The position numbers and the translations under genes were made by a program. The notes under the pieces were generated by a model, which saw nothing but the letters and a program-made list of their open reading frames with translations, was not told the origin of the DNA and made no database searches. DNA of 64,000 nucleotides from Pseudomonas sp. FP2335 (GTDB lineage: Bacteria > Pseudomonadota > Gammaproteobacteria > Pseudomonadales > Pseudomonadaceae): the NCBI RefSeq assembly GCF_030687535.1, contig NZ_CP117437.1:2067501-2131500 (forward strand), in the 5' to 3' direction. Of this stretch, positions 9,320-18,386 are shown piece by piece (position 1 is the stretch's first letter; each line of letters begins with the position of its first letter).

Positions 9320-10752
9320 CAGGGACGTACGCCGTTGAGCAAAGGCGCGTGTGCCGCCACGCGTTTGACCTGCGGCAGCCGCGCCGGAAACAGCCGCCGC
9401 GCCTCCAGCACGTTGATCCCCACCATCAGCCAGAACAACGCCACCATCACCACCGCAAAGCTGAAGTAGTGGTCAAACAAGCCGCTGACCAGCGCCGACA
9501 GAATCCCCGCCGTGGTGCCCAGCCACAGGGCGTTGTCCTTGGTCAGGCGGATCGGGCCTTTTTCCGGGCGCGCTTCACGCCACCAGCGCACGGTCACCGC
9601 GACAAACAGCAGCATGCCGACAATGCCGACCTTGTAGATGTAGTTCAGCCACAGGTTGGAGATCCCCAACAGATGTGTGCCCGGCACCGGCGGGTCGACC
9701 TTGAAGCCAATGCCCAGGGGATACGCGGCCACCGCCTGCGGGAACAGGCGATATTCATCCACGCGTACTTCGGTACTGGCGTTGCTCGACGAGAAAATCG
9801 TCGCCAGGCGGTCCTGCAACGGTGGGTACGCGATCACCAGCGCCACGGTCAAGGCCGCGCCGATCATCAGCAAACGCCCGGTGTACGGCACGCGACGCGT
9901 GGCCATCCACAGCAGCACCAGCGCCAGGCTGACCATCGCGCCACGGCTGCTGGCCAACAACAGCGCTGCCGCGCCCAGGCACGCCACGCTCAGGCCCAGG
10001 CCGCGCTTCCAGCCTTGTTCGGTCATGCCGTAGCAGAACGCCAGCGGCAGCAGCAGCGCCATGATCCCGCCGATGGCATTCGGGTGCGTCCACGGCGAGC
10101 CCATGCGCGAGGACATGGCCTCCAGGCCGAACTTCAGCGTGTCGAAGTTGGCGTAGTTGAACAGCCCCAGGATCGGCGCAATCCCGGCCCCCGAGCGGGT
10201 GCGCACGAATACTCCGATCGACAGCAACAGCATCGCCAAGGTGCCCAGCAGCAGGGCGATCACCAGGGATTCGCGGTGCTTTTGTTCCACCAGCAACTTG
10301 GCCGCGAGAAACACCCCCGACAGGTTCAGCAACCAGCGCAGCCAGTTGGCCAGGCCGCTGCTCTCGGCGTGGGTGATGACCTGGCCTACGATAAACGGCA
10401 ATACGCTGAACAGCATCAGCCACAGCAGCATCTGGTCGGTGGGGCGCTGCGAGAAACGCGGCGAGTCGGGCAGCCGCGACAGAAAGCGTTGCCACAGCAC
10501 CGCGCCCCAGGTCAGCGCCAGGATCGCTTCGCTGACGGTGGTGCGGATGCCCAGGTTGACCGTTGAGTACGGCATGAACGTCGCCGCCACCGCAAACAGC
10601 AACAGACCCCAGAGCGGAAAGCGCAGGATCGTCAATGCGCCCGCCAGGCCCAGCACCGCGACAAATGCCTTGGCCGGGGACAGCAACAACGCCAGGGCGC
10701 CGAACAGCGCACCAAAGAACACCGGGACGAGGCTTGGCAGGCTTACTCTCAT
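9319..10752 (-). CDS. pslJ: Wzy/O-antigen ligase-like membrane protein
   Basis: 477 residues, about 12 membrane helices and a large periplasmic loop around residues 210-330 containing the H-P-N motif (WTHPNAIGGIMALLLP) seen in O-antigen ligases and polymerases. In the psl pathway it would polymerise or ligate repeat units on the periplasmic face. The ATG at 10752 overlaps the pslI stop by 4 bases (ATGA). Confidence 0.88.
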   Translation of the reverse strand: MRVSLPSLVPVFFGALFGALALLLSPAKAFVAVLGLAGALTILRFPLWGLLLFAVAATFMPYSTVNLGIRTTVSEAILALTWGAVLWQRFLSRLPDSPRFSQRPTDQMLLWLMLFSVLPFIVGQVITHAESSGLANWLRWLLNLSGVFLAAKLLVEQKHRESLVIALLLGTLAMLLLSIGVFVRTRSGAGIAPILGLFNYANFDTLKFGLEAMSSRMGSPWTHPNAIGGIMALLLPLAFCYGMTEQGWKRGLGLSVACLGAAALLLASSRGAMVSLALVLLWMATRRVPYTGRLLMIGAALTVALVIAYPPLQDRLATIFSSSNASTEVRVDEYRLFPQAVAAYPLGIGFKVDPPVPGTHLLGISNLWLNYIYKVGIVGMLLFVAVTVRWWREARPEKGPIRLTKDNALWLGTTAGILSALVSGLFDHYFSFAVVMVALFWLMVGINVLEARRLFPARLPQVKRVAAHAPLLNGVRP

Positions 10753-11852
10753 TGAAGCTCCTCGATCAATTCAGCCAGGCGCCGACGATAGGCGCCGGGG
10801 TTATAGCGTTCGGCCCATTGGCGGCATTGCTCCGGCGCGTCTTCGGCGGGGCGCTGCGCCAGGTCCAGCATCAATTGCACCAACGCCGGGCCATCGGTGG
10901 GCGAAAAACGCGGCGCCGACGGCGGGGTGATTTCATCCAGCGACGTACCGCTGGCCACGGCCACCGGCGTGCCGACGCTCAGGGCCTCGATCACCGGCAA
11001 GCCGAAGCCTTCGGCATACGACGGTTGCCACAAGCGCGAGGCCTGGCGGTACAGCGCGTGCAATTCGGCATCCGACACGCCACTCAGTGCGCGAATCCCC
11101 GGCAAGCTGCGTTGGGACGCGGGCAAATGCTCGAGGCTGCCGACCAGCACCAACTCCGGCACGGCTGGGGATTGGCGTCGCGCCCGTTGCCAGGCGTCGA
11201 CCCAAAACGGCACGTTTTTGCGCAACTCCCGAGTGCCCACCAGCAACCAGTAATCCTTGGGCAGTTGGCGTGCGCTGAGGTCTGCGGGCAGCCCGGTGAA
11301 CCCATCGACCTGATTGGGCAGCACACGAATCTTGGCCTTTGCCTCGGGAAACAAACGCGCGGTCTCATCGGCGCTGTACTGCGACGGTGTCCACACCCGG
11401 TCGGCACTGCGCACTGCCCAGGCAATCGACAACCGATCGCTGGTCTTGTAGATCAGCGCCTTCAGGCGGTTGGCGTGGTAGTTGTCCAAAGTGATCTGGA
11501 ACAAGTCGTGCAACAGCACCACCGTGCGCAGGCCCTTGGGTTTGGGCGGCAGCGGCAGGCCCATGTTGAAGGTGCTGATGTACAGGTCGATGTGTTGCTC
11601 GCGCAGTGCACGCGGCAAAAAACCGGCCTCGAAGCGCAGGCGATTGTGCGGTTGGTGCATCGCGGTTTTCGCGCAGCCCCAGCTTGGGCAGTGGGCCTGC
11701 AAGCGGCTGGCGTCACCCAGGGGCGCCACGGTGAAGCGCTCCAGTTCGATCTGCGGCAAGGCGCGCAGGGCGGTTTCCAAGGCATACACCTGGCGGCTGA
11801 TCCCCGATTGCGGCGAGGTGCCGACGGTGCGGTAGTCCAGGCCTATACGCAT
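10749..11852 (-). CDS. pslI: Psl glycosyltransferase (GT4-like)
   Basis: 367 residues. A GT-B enzyme with a C-terminal donor-binding half: LVGTRELRKNVPFWVDAW, then LYRQASRLWQPSYAEGFGLP, where the EGFGLPVIEAL segment holds the E-x7-E motif of GT4 enzymes. It acts in the cytoplasm on the lipid-linked Psl repeat. The gene overlaps both neighbours (10 bases with pslH, 4 with pslJ). Sugar specificity is not readable. Confidence 0.88.
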   Translation of the reverse strand: MRIGLDYRTVGTSPQSGISRQVYALETALRALPQIELERFTVAPLGDASRLQAHCPSWGCAKTAMHQPHNRLRFEAGFLPRALREQHIDLYISTFNMGLPLPPKPKGLRTVVLLHDLFQITLDNYHANRLKALIYKTSDRLSIAWAVRSADRVWTPSQYSADETARLFPEAKAKIRVLPNQVDGFTGLPADLSARQLPKDYWLLVGTRELRKNVPFWVDAWQRARRQSPAVPELVLVGSLEHLPASQRSLPGIRALSGVSDAELHALYRQASRLWQPSYAEGFGLPVIEALSVGTPVAVASGTSLDEITPPSAPRFSPTDGPALVQLMLDLAQRPAEDAPEQCRQWAERYNPGAYRRRLAELIEELQ

Positions 11853-13060
11853 GTGGGCTCCTTGCGTTTGAGCGGCACGAGGCTGGCGTACACCTGCTCC
11901 AATTGGCTGGCGGCGACGCTCCAGTCATGGGCCCGGCGCACATACGCACGTCCGGATTCCCCCATGGGCGCGGCCGCTTCGGGAAATTGCAGCAGGCGCA
12001 CCACGGCATCCGCCAGGGCGGACGCGCTTTGGCCGCCGAGGTAGTCCAGGCCCTCCACCAGGTCCAGGCCCGACACACCTTGCGCGGTGCTTGCCAACGG
12101 CAGGCCGGCGGCCAGGGCTTCGAGCACCTTGAGCTTGGAACCGCCGCCATGGCGCAACGGCGCGAGGAACACCGAACTGCTCGATTGCAACGCCAGCAGG
12201 TCCGGCACGAAGCCTTGCCATTCGATGCGCGGGTCCGGCCAGCGCGTGCGCCAACTGCCGGGCATGCCAAAGCCGCACACGCTCATGCGCACATCGGGGC
12301 AACGCGCCCAGACCTTGGGCAGGATTTCATCCAGGGCCCACTCGATGGCGTCCACATTCGGTGCGTATTCATAGTTGCCGAGGAACAGCACACGGCGCGC
12401 CGACGGGTCGGGATGGGCCCGGGCGAAGTGGTCGCAATCCACGCCATTGACCACCACCGGCACCGGTTTGCCGGCGATGGTTTCGAGGACCTGTGCATCG
12501 CTGTCGGTCACGGCGATCACTTGAGTGGCCTGGCGCATCACCCGGCATTCCCAGCGCGCATAGCGCCACTGATCATAGCGAATGAACGGCAGCGCCCAAC
12601 GCGGCAGGCGGTCGTAGGTGGCGGCGCCAAGGGCGGATTCGACGTTGTGCTCGGTCAGCACGAACGGCTGGGCCTTGCGCGCCAGTGCGCTTTCGTAGGG
12701 CTGGAAGGTGTAGCTGTGTTCGATCTGCACCACGTCCCACTGTTCGCCCAGCAGCCACTCGAAAGTGTCCTGCAATTGCCCCGACAGACCATTCACGCTG
12801 GCCAGCAGCGGATAGGGCGCGAGCAGCCCGGCGACCAGGGTCTTGACGCTGCGCAGCGGGCGACGCGGCAGCACGATCAGCTGTTCCAGGAAGGCTTCGA
12901 GCACCGCGCGATCGGCCGCTGCCACCGGGTGCTTGTCATGCAGCAACAGCGTGATCTGGTGCCCACGCGCCGCGAGGCTGCGCAGCAGGTGGAACTGGCG
13001 CGTCTTGCCACCGCTGGTGGCGGGCCAGGGCGAGTAGGGCAGGATCCATAAAATACGCAT
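11843..13060 (-). CDS. pslH: Psl glycosyltransferase (GT4-like)
   Basis: 405 residues beginning MRILWILPYSPWPATSGGKT, a common GT-B start with the acceptor-side glycine loop. The C-terminal half has LFLGNYEYAPNVDAIEWAL and LAPLRHGGGSKLKVLEALAA, the latter holding the donor-binding glycine and glutamate. A GTG at 13066, directly after the pslG stop, is an alternative start adding two residues. It is coupled to both flanking psl genes. Confidence 0.88.
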   Translation of the reverse strand: MRILWILPYSPWPATSGGKTRQFHLLRSLAARGHQITLLLHDKHPVAAADRAVLEAFLEQLIVLPRRPLRSVKTLVAGLLAPYPLLASVNGLSGQLQDTFEWLLGEQWDVVQIEHSYTFQPYESALARKAQPFVLTEHNVESALGAATYDRLPRWALPFIRYDQWRYARWECRVMRQATQVIAVTDSDAQVLETIAGKPVPVVVNGVDCDHFARAHPDPSARRVLFLGNYEYAPNVDAIEWALDEILPKVWARCPDVRMSVCGFGMPGSWRTRWPDPRIEWQGFVPDLLALQSSSSVFLAPLRHGGGSKLKVLEALAAGLPLASTAQGVSGLDLVEGLDYLGGQSASALADAVVRLLQFPEAAAPMGESGRAYVRRAHDWSVAASQLEQVYASLVPLKRKEPTCV

Positions 13061-13066
13061 GGTCAC

Positions 13067-14395
13067 TTAATCCCATAACAGAATTTGCAGGTTCGGCTTG
13101 ACCGTCACGGTCAGGCCGTTGGTGCCGCTTACCGGGGTTTGCGTGCCGCGTAGCGGGTCGTACAGGGTCGCACTGGTCAGCCCGGGCAAGTGCGCGTTGC
13201 CGCCCTCGGCCGCCCAGAAGAACCATAGCTTGTGGCCGTCGGCGCGGGTCCAGCCGATGCTGAACAGGCCGTCGGGCAATTGGTCGGCGGCCGGTGGGTC
13301 GGCTGGGCTCAGGCTGGGGCCGCTGACATCCAGGAAATACTTCAGCGCGGTGTAGACCGGCTTGGGGTTGGCGTCGATGTCGAGCAAGCCGTAGAACCTG
13401 TCGCGCACGCTGGCGCGTTGGTCCAGGTCGCTGAGGGTGAACAGAAAGATCCTGTCGAAATCCATCGCGCTCATCAGCGCCACGCGCCGCACCACGTAAT
13501 CGGCCTGTTGTTGCGGGGTGATCAGGTCTTGCGCGTCTTTCGGCCCCGGGTAGGTCGACCAGCCCCACTCGGTGCTCCACAGCGCCTGCACGCCGCCGTT
13601 GCGCAGGGCCTGGTTGAGCGCGCTGGTCTTGGCAATCAAATCCAGGTTGGACGGGTCGTTGCCTTCGGGCAACTGGGTGTAGGGGTGATAGGACACCACC
13701 GTGTTCAGGCTGGCCACGCCGAGGGCGCCGAGGGCGTTGAACATGGTCTGGCCGTTGGGCATTTCGCTGAAAAACGCCATGCCGGCGGCCACCACGGGTT
13801 TCGCCGGATTCACCCCGCGCAAGGCGCTCGCCGTGGCGGTCAACAGGCTGGCATAACCCGCCGGGTCGGCCGCCGGCCGCCAGAAGCCGAGCAGGTTGGG
13901 CTCGTTCCACACCTGCCAGGCGTCAACGCTGGGGTAGCGCTGGGACAGCAGCGCCATGCGTGTGGCGAACATGTTCGGATCGGCCGGCGGGTACTGGTCC
14001 TGATACGGCGCGCCAGCGGGCGCAGTGGTGGCGAAAGGGGCCGAACCGACCAGGTAGAACAGCGACTTGAGCTGGTTGTCTTGCAGCTTGCCGACCAACT
14101 GATCGAGGGTCGCGATCTGGTACTGGTTTTCCACGGGTTCCAGTTGATCCCAGTGCAGATCCAGGCGCACCCATTGCAGGCCCAGGGCCTTGAGGCGGTC
14201 GATCTGCAACTGGTAGCGCGCGGGGCTGAACCACAGGAACTGCGCGTTCACCCCCAGGAAATCCTTCCACACCACCTCCTTGCTGCCCTTGAGCACATGG
14301 TTCTCGGCGTCGGCTGGGCGCCCCCACATAAACGCGCCGAGGCCAAGGGCGGCGATCAACGCAAGGCTCGCCAGGTAGGTGTATCTACGTGCCAT
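13067..14395 (-). CDS. pslG: PslG-type glycoside hydrolase (GH39-like, membrane-anchored)
   Basis: 442 residues from the ATG at 14395, giving an N-terminal membrane anchor (LASLALIAALGLGAFMWG) and a TIM-barrel hydrolase. The acid/base glutamate is in QVWNEPN at residue 165 and the nucleophile in LWSTEWGWS at residue 276. These numbers coincide with the catalytic Glu165 and Glu276 reported for P. aeruginosa PslG, which also supports the chosen start over a TTG at 14422. GGGGG lies just upstream. It is an endo-acting hydrolase of Psl needed for proper polymer production. It overlaps pslF by 11 bases. Confidence 0.95.
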   Translation of the reverse strand: MARRYTYLASLALIAALGLGAFMWGRPADAENHVLKGSKEVVWKDFLGVNAQFLWFSPARYQLQIDRLKALGLQWVRLDLHWDQLEPVENQYQIATLDQLVGKLQDNQLKSLFYLVGSAPFATTAPAGAPYQDQYPPADPNMFATRMALLSQRYPSVDAWQVWNEPNLLGFWRPAADPAGYASLLTATASALRGVNPAKPVVAAGMAFFSEMPNGQTMFNALGALGVASLNTVVSYHPYTQLPEGNDPSNLDLIAKTSALNQALRNGGVQALWSTEWGWSTYPGPKDAQDLITPQQQADYVVRRVALMSAMDFDRIFLFTLSDLDQRASVRDRFYGLLDIDANPKPVYTALKYFLDVSGPSLSPADPPAADQLPDGLFSIGWTRADGHKLWFFWAAEGGNAHLPGLTSATLYDPLRGTQTPVSGTNGLTVTVKPNLQILLWD

Positions 14396-15575
14396 ACGGG
14401 GCCCCCGCAATCGCCTGTTCAAACAGCTGCTTGAAGCGCTGCGCGGTCAGCGGCCACAGGCGTTCGCGGCCGATTTCCCCGGCACGTTCGGCCCAGTCCC
14501 GGACCAACGACGGCGTGCGTGCCAGGCGCAGCAATTGCGCGGTGAGGGCCGCGACGTCACCTTGTGGATAGATCGCGCCGTTGCCGCTGGCGACCTCTTC
14601 GGCAAACGCCCGCGCATCCGAGGTGATCGCCCCGCGCCCGCACGCGGCGGCCCAGGACAGGGCGCCACTGGTGCCGCGTTGGCGCCCGAGCAAGCCGAGT
14701 TTTTTCGATTCGCGATACGGCAACACCATCACATGGTGCGCCTGGATCGTCTGCGCAATCTCGGCCGCCGGCAGGTTCAGCCGCCAGTCGAGGGTGTCGG
14801 TGAGGCCCAGTGCGGCGATCTGGCTGTTCAACTGCTCCAGGTAATTACCGCCTGCGCCGAACGCCATCTCAGCGGCGGTGCCACCGGCCAGGGTCAGGCG
14901 CACGCGGCCGCGTAATTCGGGGGCTTGTTTGAACATGTCGGCCAGGGCTTGCAGCAGGTCTTCAATGCCTTTGCCGCGGTAGATAAAGCCGAAGTACAGC
15001 AGGTGCAGGGTGTCCAACGCCGGCAGCGGCGCGGGTGGGGTCGCCAGGTTGGCGTGGTTGATCACCGCGACTTTGCCGGGTGGCAATTGCATGCGCTGGG
15101 TCAGGCAATCGGCGCCGAGGCGGGTGAGGGTGATCAGGCGGGTCAGGCCTCTGGCGACTTGGCGTTCTTCGCGCAAGGTCAGTGGGTCGGCCAGCACCAC
15201 CGCTGCTTGCGGCAACGGGCTGGGCAGGCGTTCCAGCAGGTTCAGCGGGAAGGGCAGCCGCTCGCGCCGCCAGACGATACGCTCGGGGTCATGCACCGTG
15301 GCGGTCAACGGTAGGGTCGGATGAGCCTTGCGCAATTCGCGCAGGGCCAGGAACTCGCCGAGCCGCCCGCCGCCCAATTCGGCGTGGACCAGGTCGACGC
15401 TCTGCCAATTGAACGCGGCGATGGCCTGCTGGATCGCCTGGGTACTTCCCTGCGCGCCGCTCAACGGTGTCGCCACCGTCACGCCCAACTGCTCCAGCGC
15501 CGTCTTGAAATGGTTCGCATAGTCGGCGATGCCGTTTTTTTCCGGCGGCAAAGGAGCCAGCAGGGCAATGCGCAT
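14385..15575 (-). CDS. pslF: Psl glycosyltransferase (GT4-like)
   Basis: 396 residues. GT-B fold: N-terminal MRIALLAPLPPEKNGIADYA and a C-terminal donor region with LLYFGFIYRGKGIEDLLQAL and VLPYRESKKLGLLGRQRGTS. It should transfer a sugar to the Psl lipid-linked precursor in the cytoplasm. Its ATG overlaps the pslE stop (TGATG). Linkage specificity cannot be inferred. Confidence 0.88.
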   Translation of the reverse strand: MRIALLAPLPPEKNGIADYANHFKTALEQLGVTVATPLSGAQGSTQAIQQAIAAFNWQSVDLVHAELGGGRLGEFLALRELRKAHPTLPLTATVHDPERIVWRRERLPFPLNLLERLPSPLPQAAVVLADPLTLREERQVARGLTRLITLTRLGADCLTQRMQLPPGKVAVINHANLATPPAPLPALDTLHLLYFGFIYRGKGIEDLLQALADMFKQAPELRGRVRLTLAGGTAAEMAFGAGGNYLEQLNSQIAALGLTDTLDWRLNLPAAEIAQTIQAHHVMVLPYRESKKLGLLGRQRGTSGALSWAAACGRGAITSDARAFAEEVASGNGAIYPQGDVAALTAQLLRLARTPSLVRDWAERAGEIGRERLWPLTAQRFKQLFEQAIAGAPYGT

Positions 15576-17566
15576 CAGAACGCCCCCCGGTACTTGGCGA
15601 TGGTTCGCAGGACCTTGGCCGGTACTTCGAATTTACGCCGGTTGATGATGATGCCATCGACCTTGCCGAACGCGGTGTTGAGGATCGACAACGCGTGCTC
15701 CACCACCGGCACCGTGCTTTTATGCGCTTCCACCACCAGTGCGATCAGGTCGGCGCGGCGCAGGGTGACAAACGCGTCGCGGTTATCCAGCAGGCCCGAG
15801 GCATCCAGCAGCACCACTTCGCCAGGCTCCGCCGGGGCGAGGCCGCCGACCCGTACGTTCACGCCGTTTTCCAGCAGCAGATGGCGCAGTTGCTCGACCA
15901 CAAAGGTCACGCCTTCGCCGTGCCGCGCCGAGGTCAGCCCCAGGGTCAGGCCGTTCTGCGCAATGCGATCGGGTTTGAGCTGGCTGTACAGCCGGTAGAT
16001 GCTGGCGTGGAATGCGTTGGTACTTTGCACAGTGCTGGTATCCAGCTCCGGCAAGGTGGTCCACAGCCGCAGGCCGAACTTGCGCTCCACCAGGCCGCCA
16101 TCGTGGATACGCTGGTCAAGCAGGTAGCACAGGTAGATCACCAGCAGGCCGACGACGATGGCAAACGGAACCGCCAACACCAGCATCACCAGGGTTTTGG
16201 GGAAGATTCGCCCAGGGTTCAGAGTGGCTTCTTCGATCACCGCGATGTTGCTGATCTGGCTGTTGTCCAGCTCTCGGTCGATGCGCGATTTTTCCAGGTT
16301 GTCCACGTACAGCGCGTAGTTGCGCTCGGTGGCGTTCAGCTCGCGGGACAGGCGCGCCAGCTCCGGTTCAACCTCCAGGGCTTGGGTGCGTTGCGTCTCC
16401 AGGTTCAGCAATTGCTTCTGCTGTTGCACCAGCTGCGTGCGCAGTGCTTTGTTGTTGCTGGTTTCATCCAGCAGCACGCGCTGCAAGTGGATTTCCAAGG
16501 TGTTCGGCGCGCGGTTTTCCGAGGCTTGCACCGTGTTGCTTTCGCTGGCGACCTGGACCCGCATCGCCTGGATCGAGGCGTCCAGGGCTTTGACCGGCGG
16601 CGCGTTGTCGGTGTAGGTGCGCATCATGTCGGCCTTCTCCAGCAGCTTCTGGTTGAGCAGGCGACGCAAGTCCTGCTGCTGCGGGTTCAGGGCGATCTGG
16701 CGAACGGTGGTGACTTCCTTGGGCTGGCTCTTGAGCTGGGTGCGCGTGCTCTCGATGGCGCTGTCGGAAGAGGCGATCAAGCGCGTGGTGTTGAAGGTCT
16801 CGCCGCGCAATACGTTGATGCGCTCGGACAAGTCTTCAAGGCGGTCGGTGATGCTCGCCGCACCGATCTCGTTGAGGTGCTTGAGGATCTGCTCCTTGTA
16901 GCTCTTGATCTCGCTGGCGCTGTTACTCACCTGGCCTTCGTAGAACACGTAGAGGCTCTTGCGGCCCAAGGCCTCGGTGCGTTCGTTGATGTAGGTTTCG
17001 ACCCAGTCCTTGACCACCGCCTGGGCGATCTCCGGATCACCCCAGGTAAAGCTGATGTCCATCACCGTGGAGCCGGCGGCGTGGCTGACATCGAAGCTCT
17101 TTTCCAGGCTGGCGGCCAAGCGTTCCACCGGGGTGGTTTTTTCGATGATGCCGATGGTTTCCAGCACCACGCGGATGCCGTCGAACACTGCGCCGATGCC
17201 TTTCTTGACGTAGTGCTTGGTGACTTTCAAGAAGCCTTCCGGCGGCGGCGCGTTATCGATCACTTCCAGGTAGTGCTCGGCGACTGCGCGCACGATGGGC
17301 CGCCCGGTGAGCAGGCGCTCTTCGTCGACAATCGGGTCGCGCTGGGTGCTGGGCATCACCAGCGCCTGACGGTTGCTGATCTCGATCGGCAAGGTTGAAT
17401 CGCGCCCCGGCTTGACCAGCAGACGCGCGGTGGATTCGTACTTGGCCGGCAACAGGAACGCGCCGAGCAGGATGATCACCAGCGCGGCAATCGCCGCCAG
17501 CTTGAACTCGCGACGGAAGATGAAGAACAGGCGCAGAAGATCACGAAAAGAACGGATCTCGATCAT
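15575..17566 (-). CDS. pslE: Psl chain-length/export polysaccharide co-polymerase (Wzz/BY-kinase-like)
   Basis: 663 residues. A Wzz domain is flanked by two membrane helices (about residues 20-42, ending FLLPAKYESTARLLVKPG, and about 445-470). Between them is a long coiled-coil periplasmic region. The cytoplasmic C-terminus resembles a bacterial tyrosine kinase domain, but the Walker A position (TSARHGEGVT) lacks the usual GK(S/T), and the terminal Tyr cluster of active BY-kinases is missing. It probably controls chain length and links synthesis to the PslD outer-membrane channel rather than acting as a kinase. The ATG at 17566 has AGGAGCGAC upstream. Confidence 0.92.
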   Translation of the reverse strand: MIEIRSFRDLLRLFFIFRREFKLAAIAALVIILLGAFLLPAKYESTARLLVKPGRDSTLPIEISNRQALVMPSTQRDPIVDEERLLTGRPIVRAVAEHYLEVIDNAPPPEGFLKVTKHYVKKGIGAVFDGIRVVLETIGIIEKTTPVERLAASLEKSFDVSHAAGSTVMDISFTWGDPEIAQAVVKDWVETYINERTEALGRKSLYVFYEGQVSNSASEIKSYKEQILKHLNEIGAASITDRLEDLSERINVLRGETFNTTRLIASSDSAIESTRTQLKSQPKEVTTVRQIALNPQQQDLRRLLNQKLLEKADMMRTYTDNAPPVKALDASIQAMRVQVASESNTVQASENRAPNTLEIHLQRVLLDETSNNKALRTQLVQQQKQLLNLETQRTQALEVEPELARLSRELNATERNYALYVDNLEKSRIDRELDNSQISNIAVIEEATLNPGRIFPKTLVMLVLAVPFAIVVGLLVIYLCYLLDQRIHDGGLVERKFGLRLWTTLPELDTSTVQSTNAFHASIYRLYSQLKPDRIAQNGLTLGLTSARHGEGVTFVVEQLRHLLLENGVNVRVGGLAPAEPGEVVLLDASGLLDNRDAFVTLRRADLIALVVEAHKSTVPVVEHALSILNTAFGKVDGIIINRRKFEVPAKVLRTIAKYRGAF

Positions 17567-17580
17567 GGGATGTCGCTCCT

Positions 17581-18381
17581 TTAGTTATTGCCGCCGCTGG
17601 TTCGGGTGTAGTTGTAGCCAACCCCGATCGACTTGGTGAACGGGATCAGTTGGTTCATGTAGGTATCCACCCCTTGGATGCGCTCGCCCACGTTGGATTT
17701 GGGCACGAACACCACATCACCGCGTTGCAGGTGCACGGGTTTGCGCCCGTTGGGGCCGGTGTTGAGCAACTGGCTGAAGTCCAGGAAGTACGCGCGATAG
17801 GCGCCCTGGGCGTCTTCGCGCAGCAACGCGACCATGCTCGCATTGCCCGCCGGGCTGACCCCGCCGGCGCCGAGGATGGCCTGTTCGAGGGTGTTGGCCG
17901 TGGCGATCTGCACCGCCGTCGGGTTGTTCACCGCACCGCCGACGATCACCGAGTTGCCCGGTGCCTGGTTGATGTTCACCGTCACCCGTGGCTCGCGATA
18001 GGTCTGCGCGAGCTTGCCGGTCAGTTCGGTGGCGAGTTCCGAAGGCTGGCGCCCGGCGACATGGATCGGCCCCAGGAACGGGTAGTTGATCTTGCCGTCG
18101 GTCTGCACCGTGTACAGCGTCAGCTCATAGATGGTGCTGACGTTGAACGCCGACAGCGTCGGCATCTCGCCGGCATCGCGGACGATGCGCAACTGATCGC
18201 CGACGCGGATGCGCTCCACCGCCGGCGGTAATTGCGCAAGCTGTTCGAGGGCGCGTTTGCCGTCCTCGACCGCCTTGCTGTCTGGCGCGACGATGCGTGC
18301 CGGTGTATTGCAGGCGGCCAGGGCCAGCATGGCCAGGGCGAGCACGGTTCGTTTCATCACGGGGGACTTCCTCTGGGTCAT
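17581..18381 (-). CDS. pslD: Wza-type outer-membrane polysaccharide export lipoprotein
   Basis: 266 residues. A lipoprotein signal ends in the lipobox LALAAC (Cys about residue 27). A polysaccharide export domain follows (RIRVGDQLRIVRD), then SLBB-type segments (VIVGGAVNNPTAVQI, LEQAILGAGGVSP). It would form the Psl exit channel with PslE. The ATG at 18381 is preferred because GGAGG stands 8 bases upstream; an internal ATG at 18357 gives a more standard signal peptide and remains possible. It lies 14 bases from pslE. Confidence 0.9.
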   Translation of the reverse strand: MTQRKSPVMKRTVLALAMLALAACNTPARIVAPDSKAVEDGKRALEQLAQLPPAVERIRVGDQLRIVRDAGEMPTLSAFNVSTIYELTLYTVQTDGKINYPFLGPIHVAGRQPSELATELTGKLAQTYREPRVTVNINQAPGNSVIVGGAVNNPTAVQIATANTLEQAILGAGGVSPAGNASMVALLREDAQGAYRAYFLDFSQLLNTGPNGRKPVHLQRGDVVFVPKSNVGERIQGVDTYMNQLIPFTKSIGVGYNYTRTSGGNN

Positions 18382-18386
18382 GCTGC

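Noticed and set aside
15695..17398. Long plus-strand open frame opposite pslE
   Set aside because: Val/Gln/Ala-rich shadow of pslE; no ribosome site or motif. The same holds for the frames opposite the chemoreceptor (50550-52640) and the TonB receptor (23287-24774).
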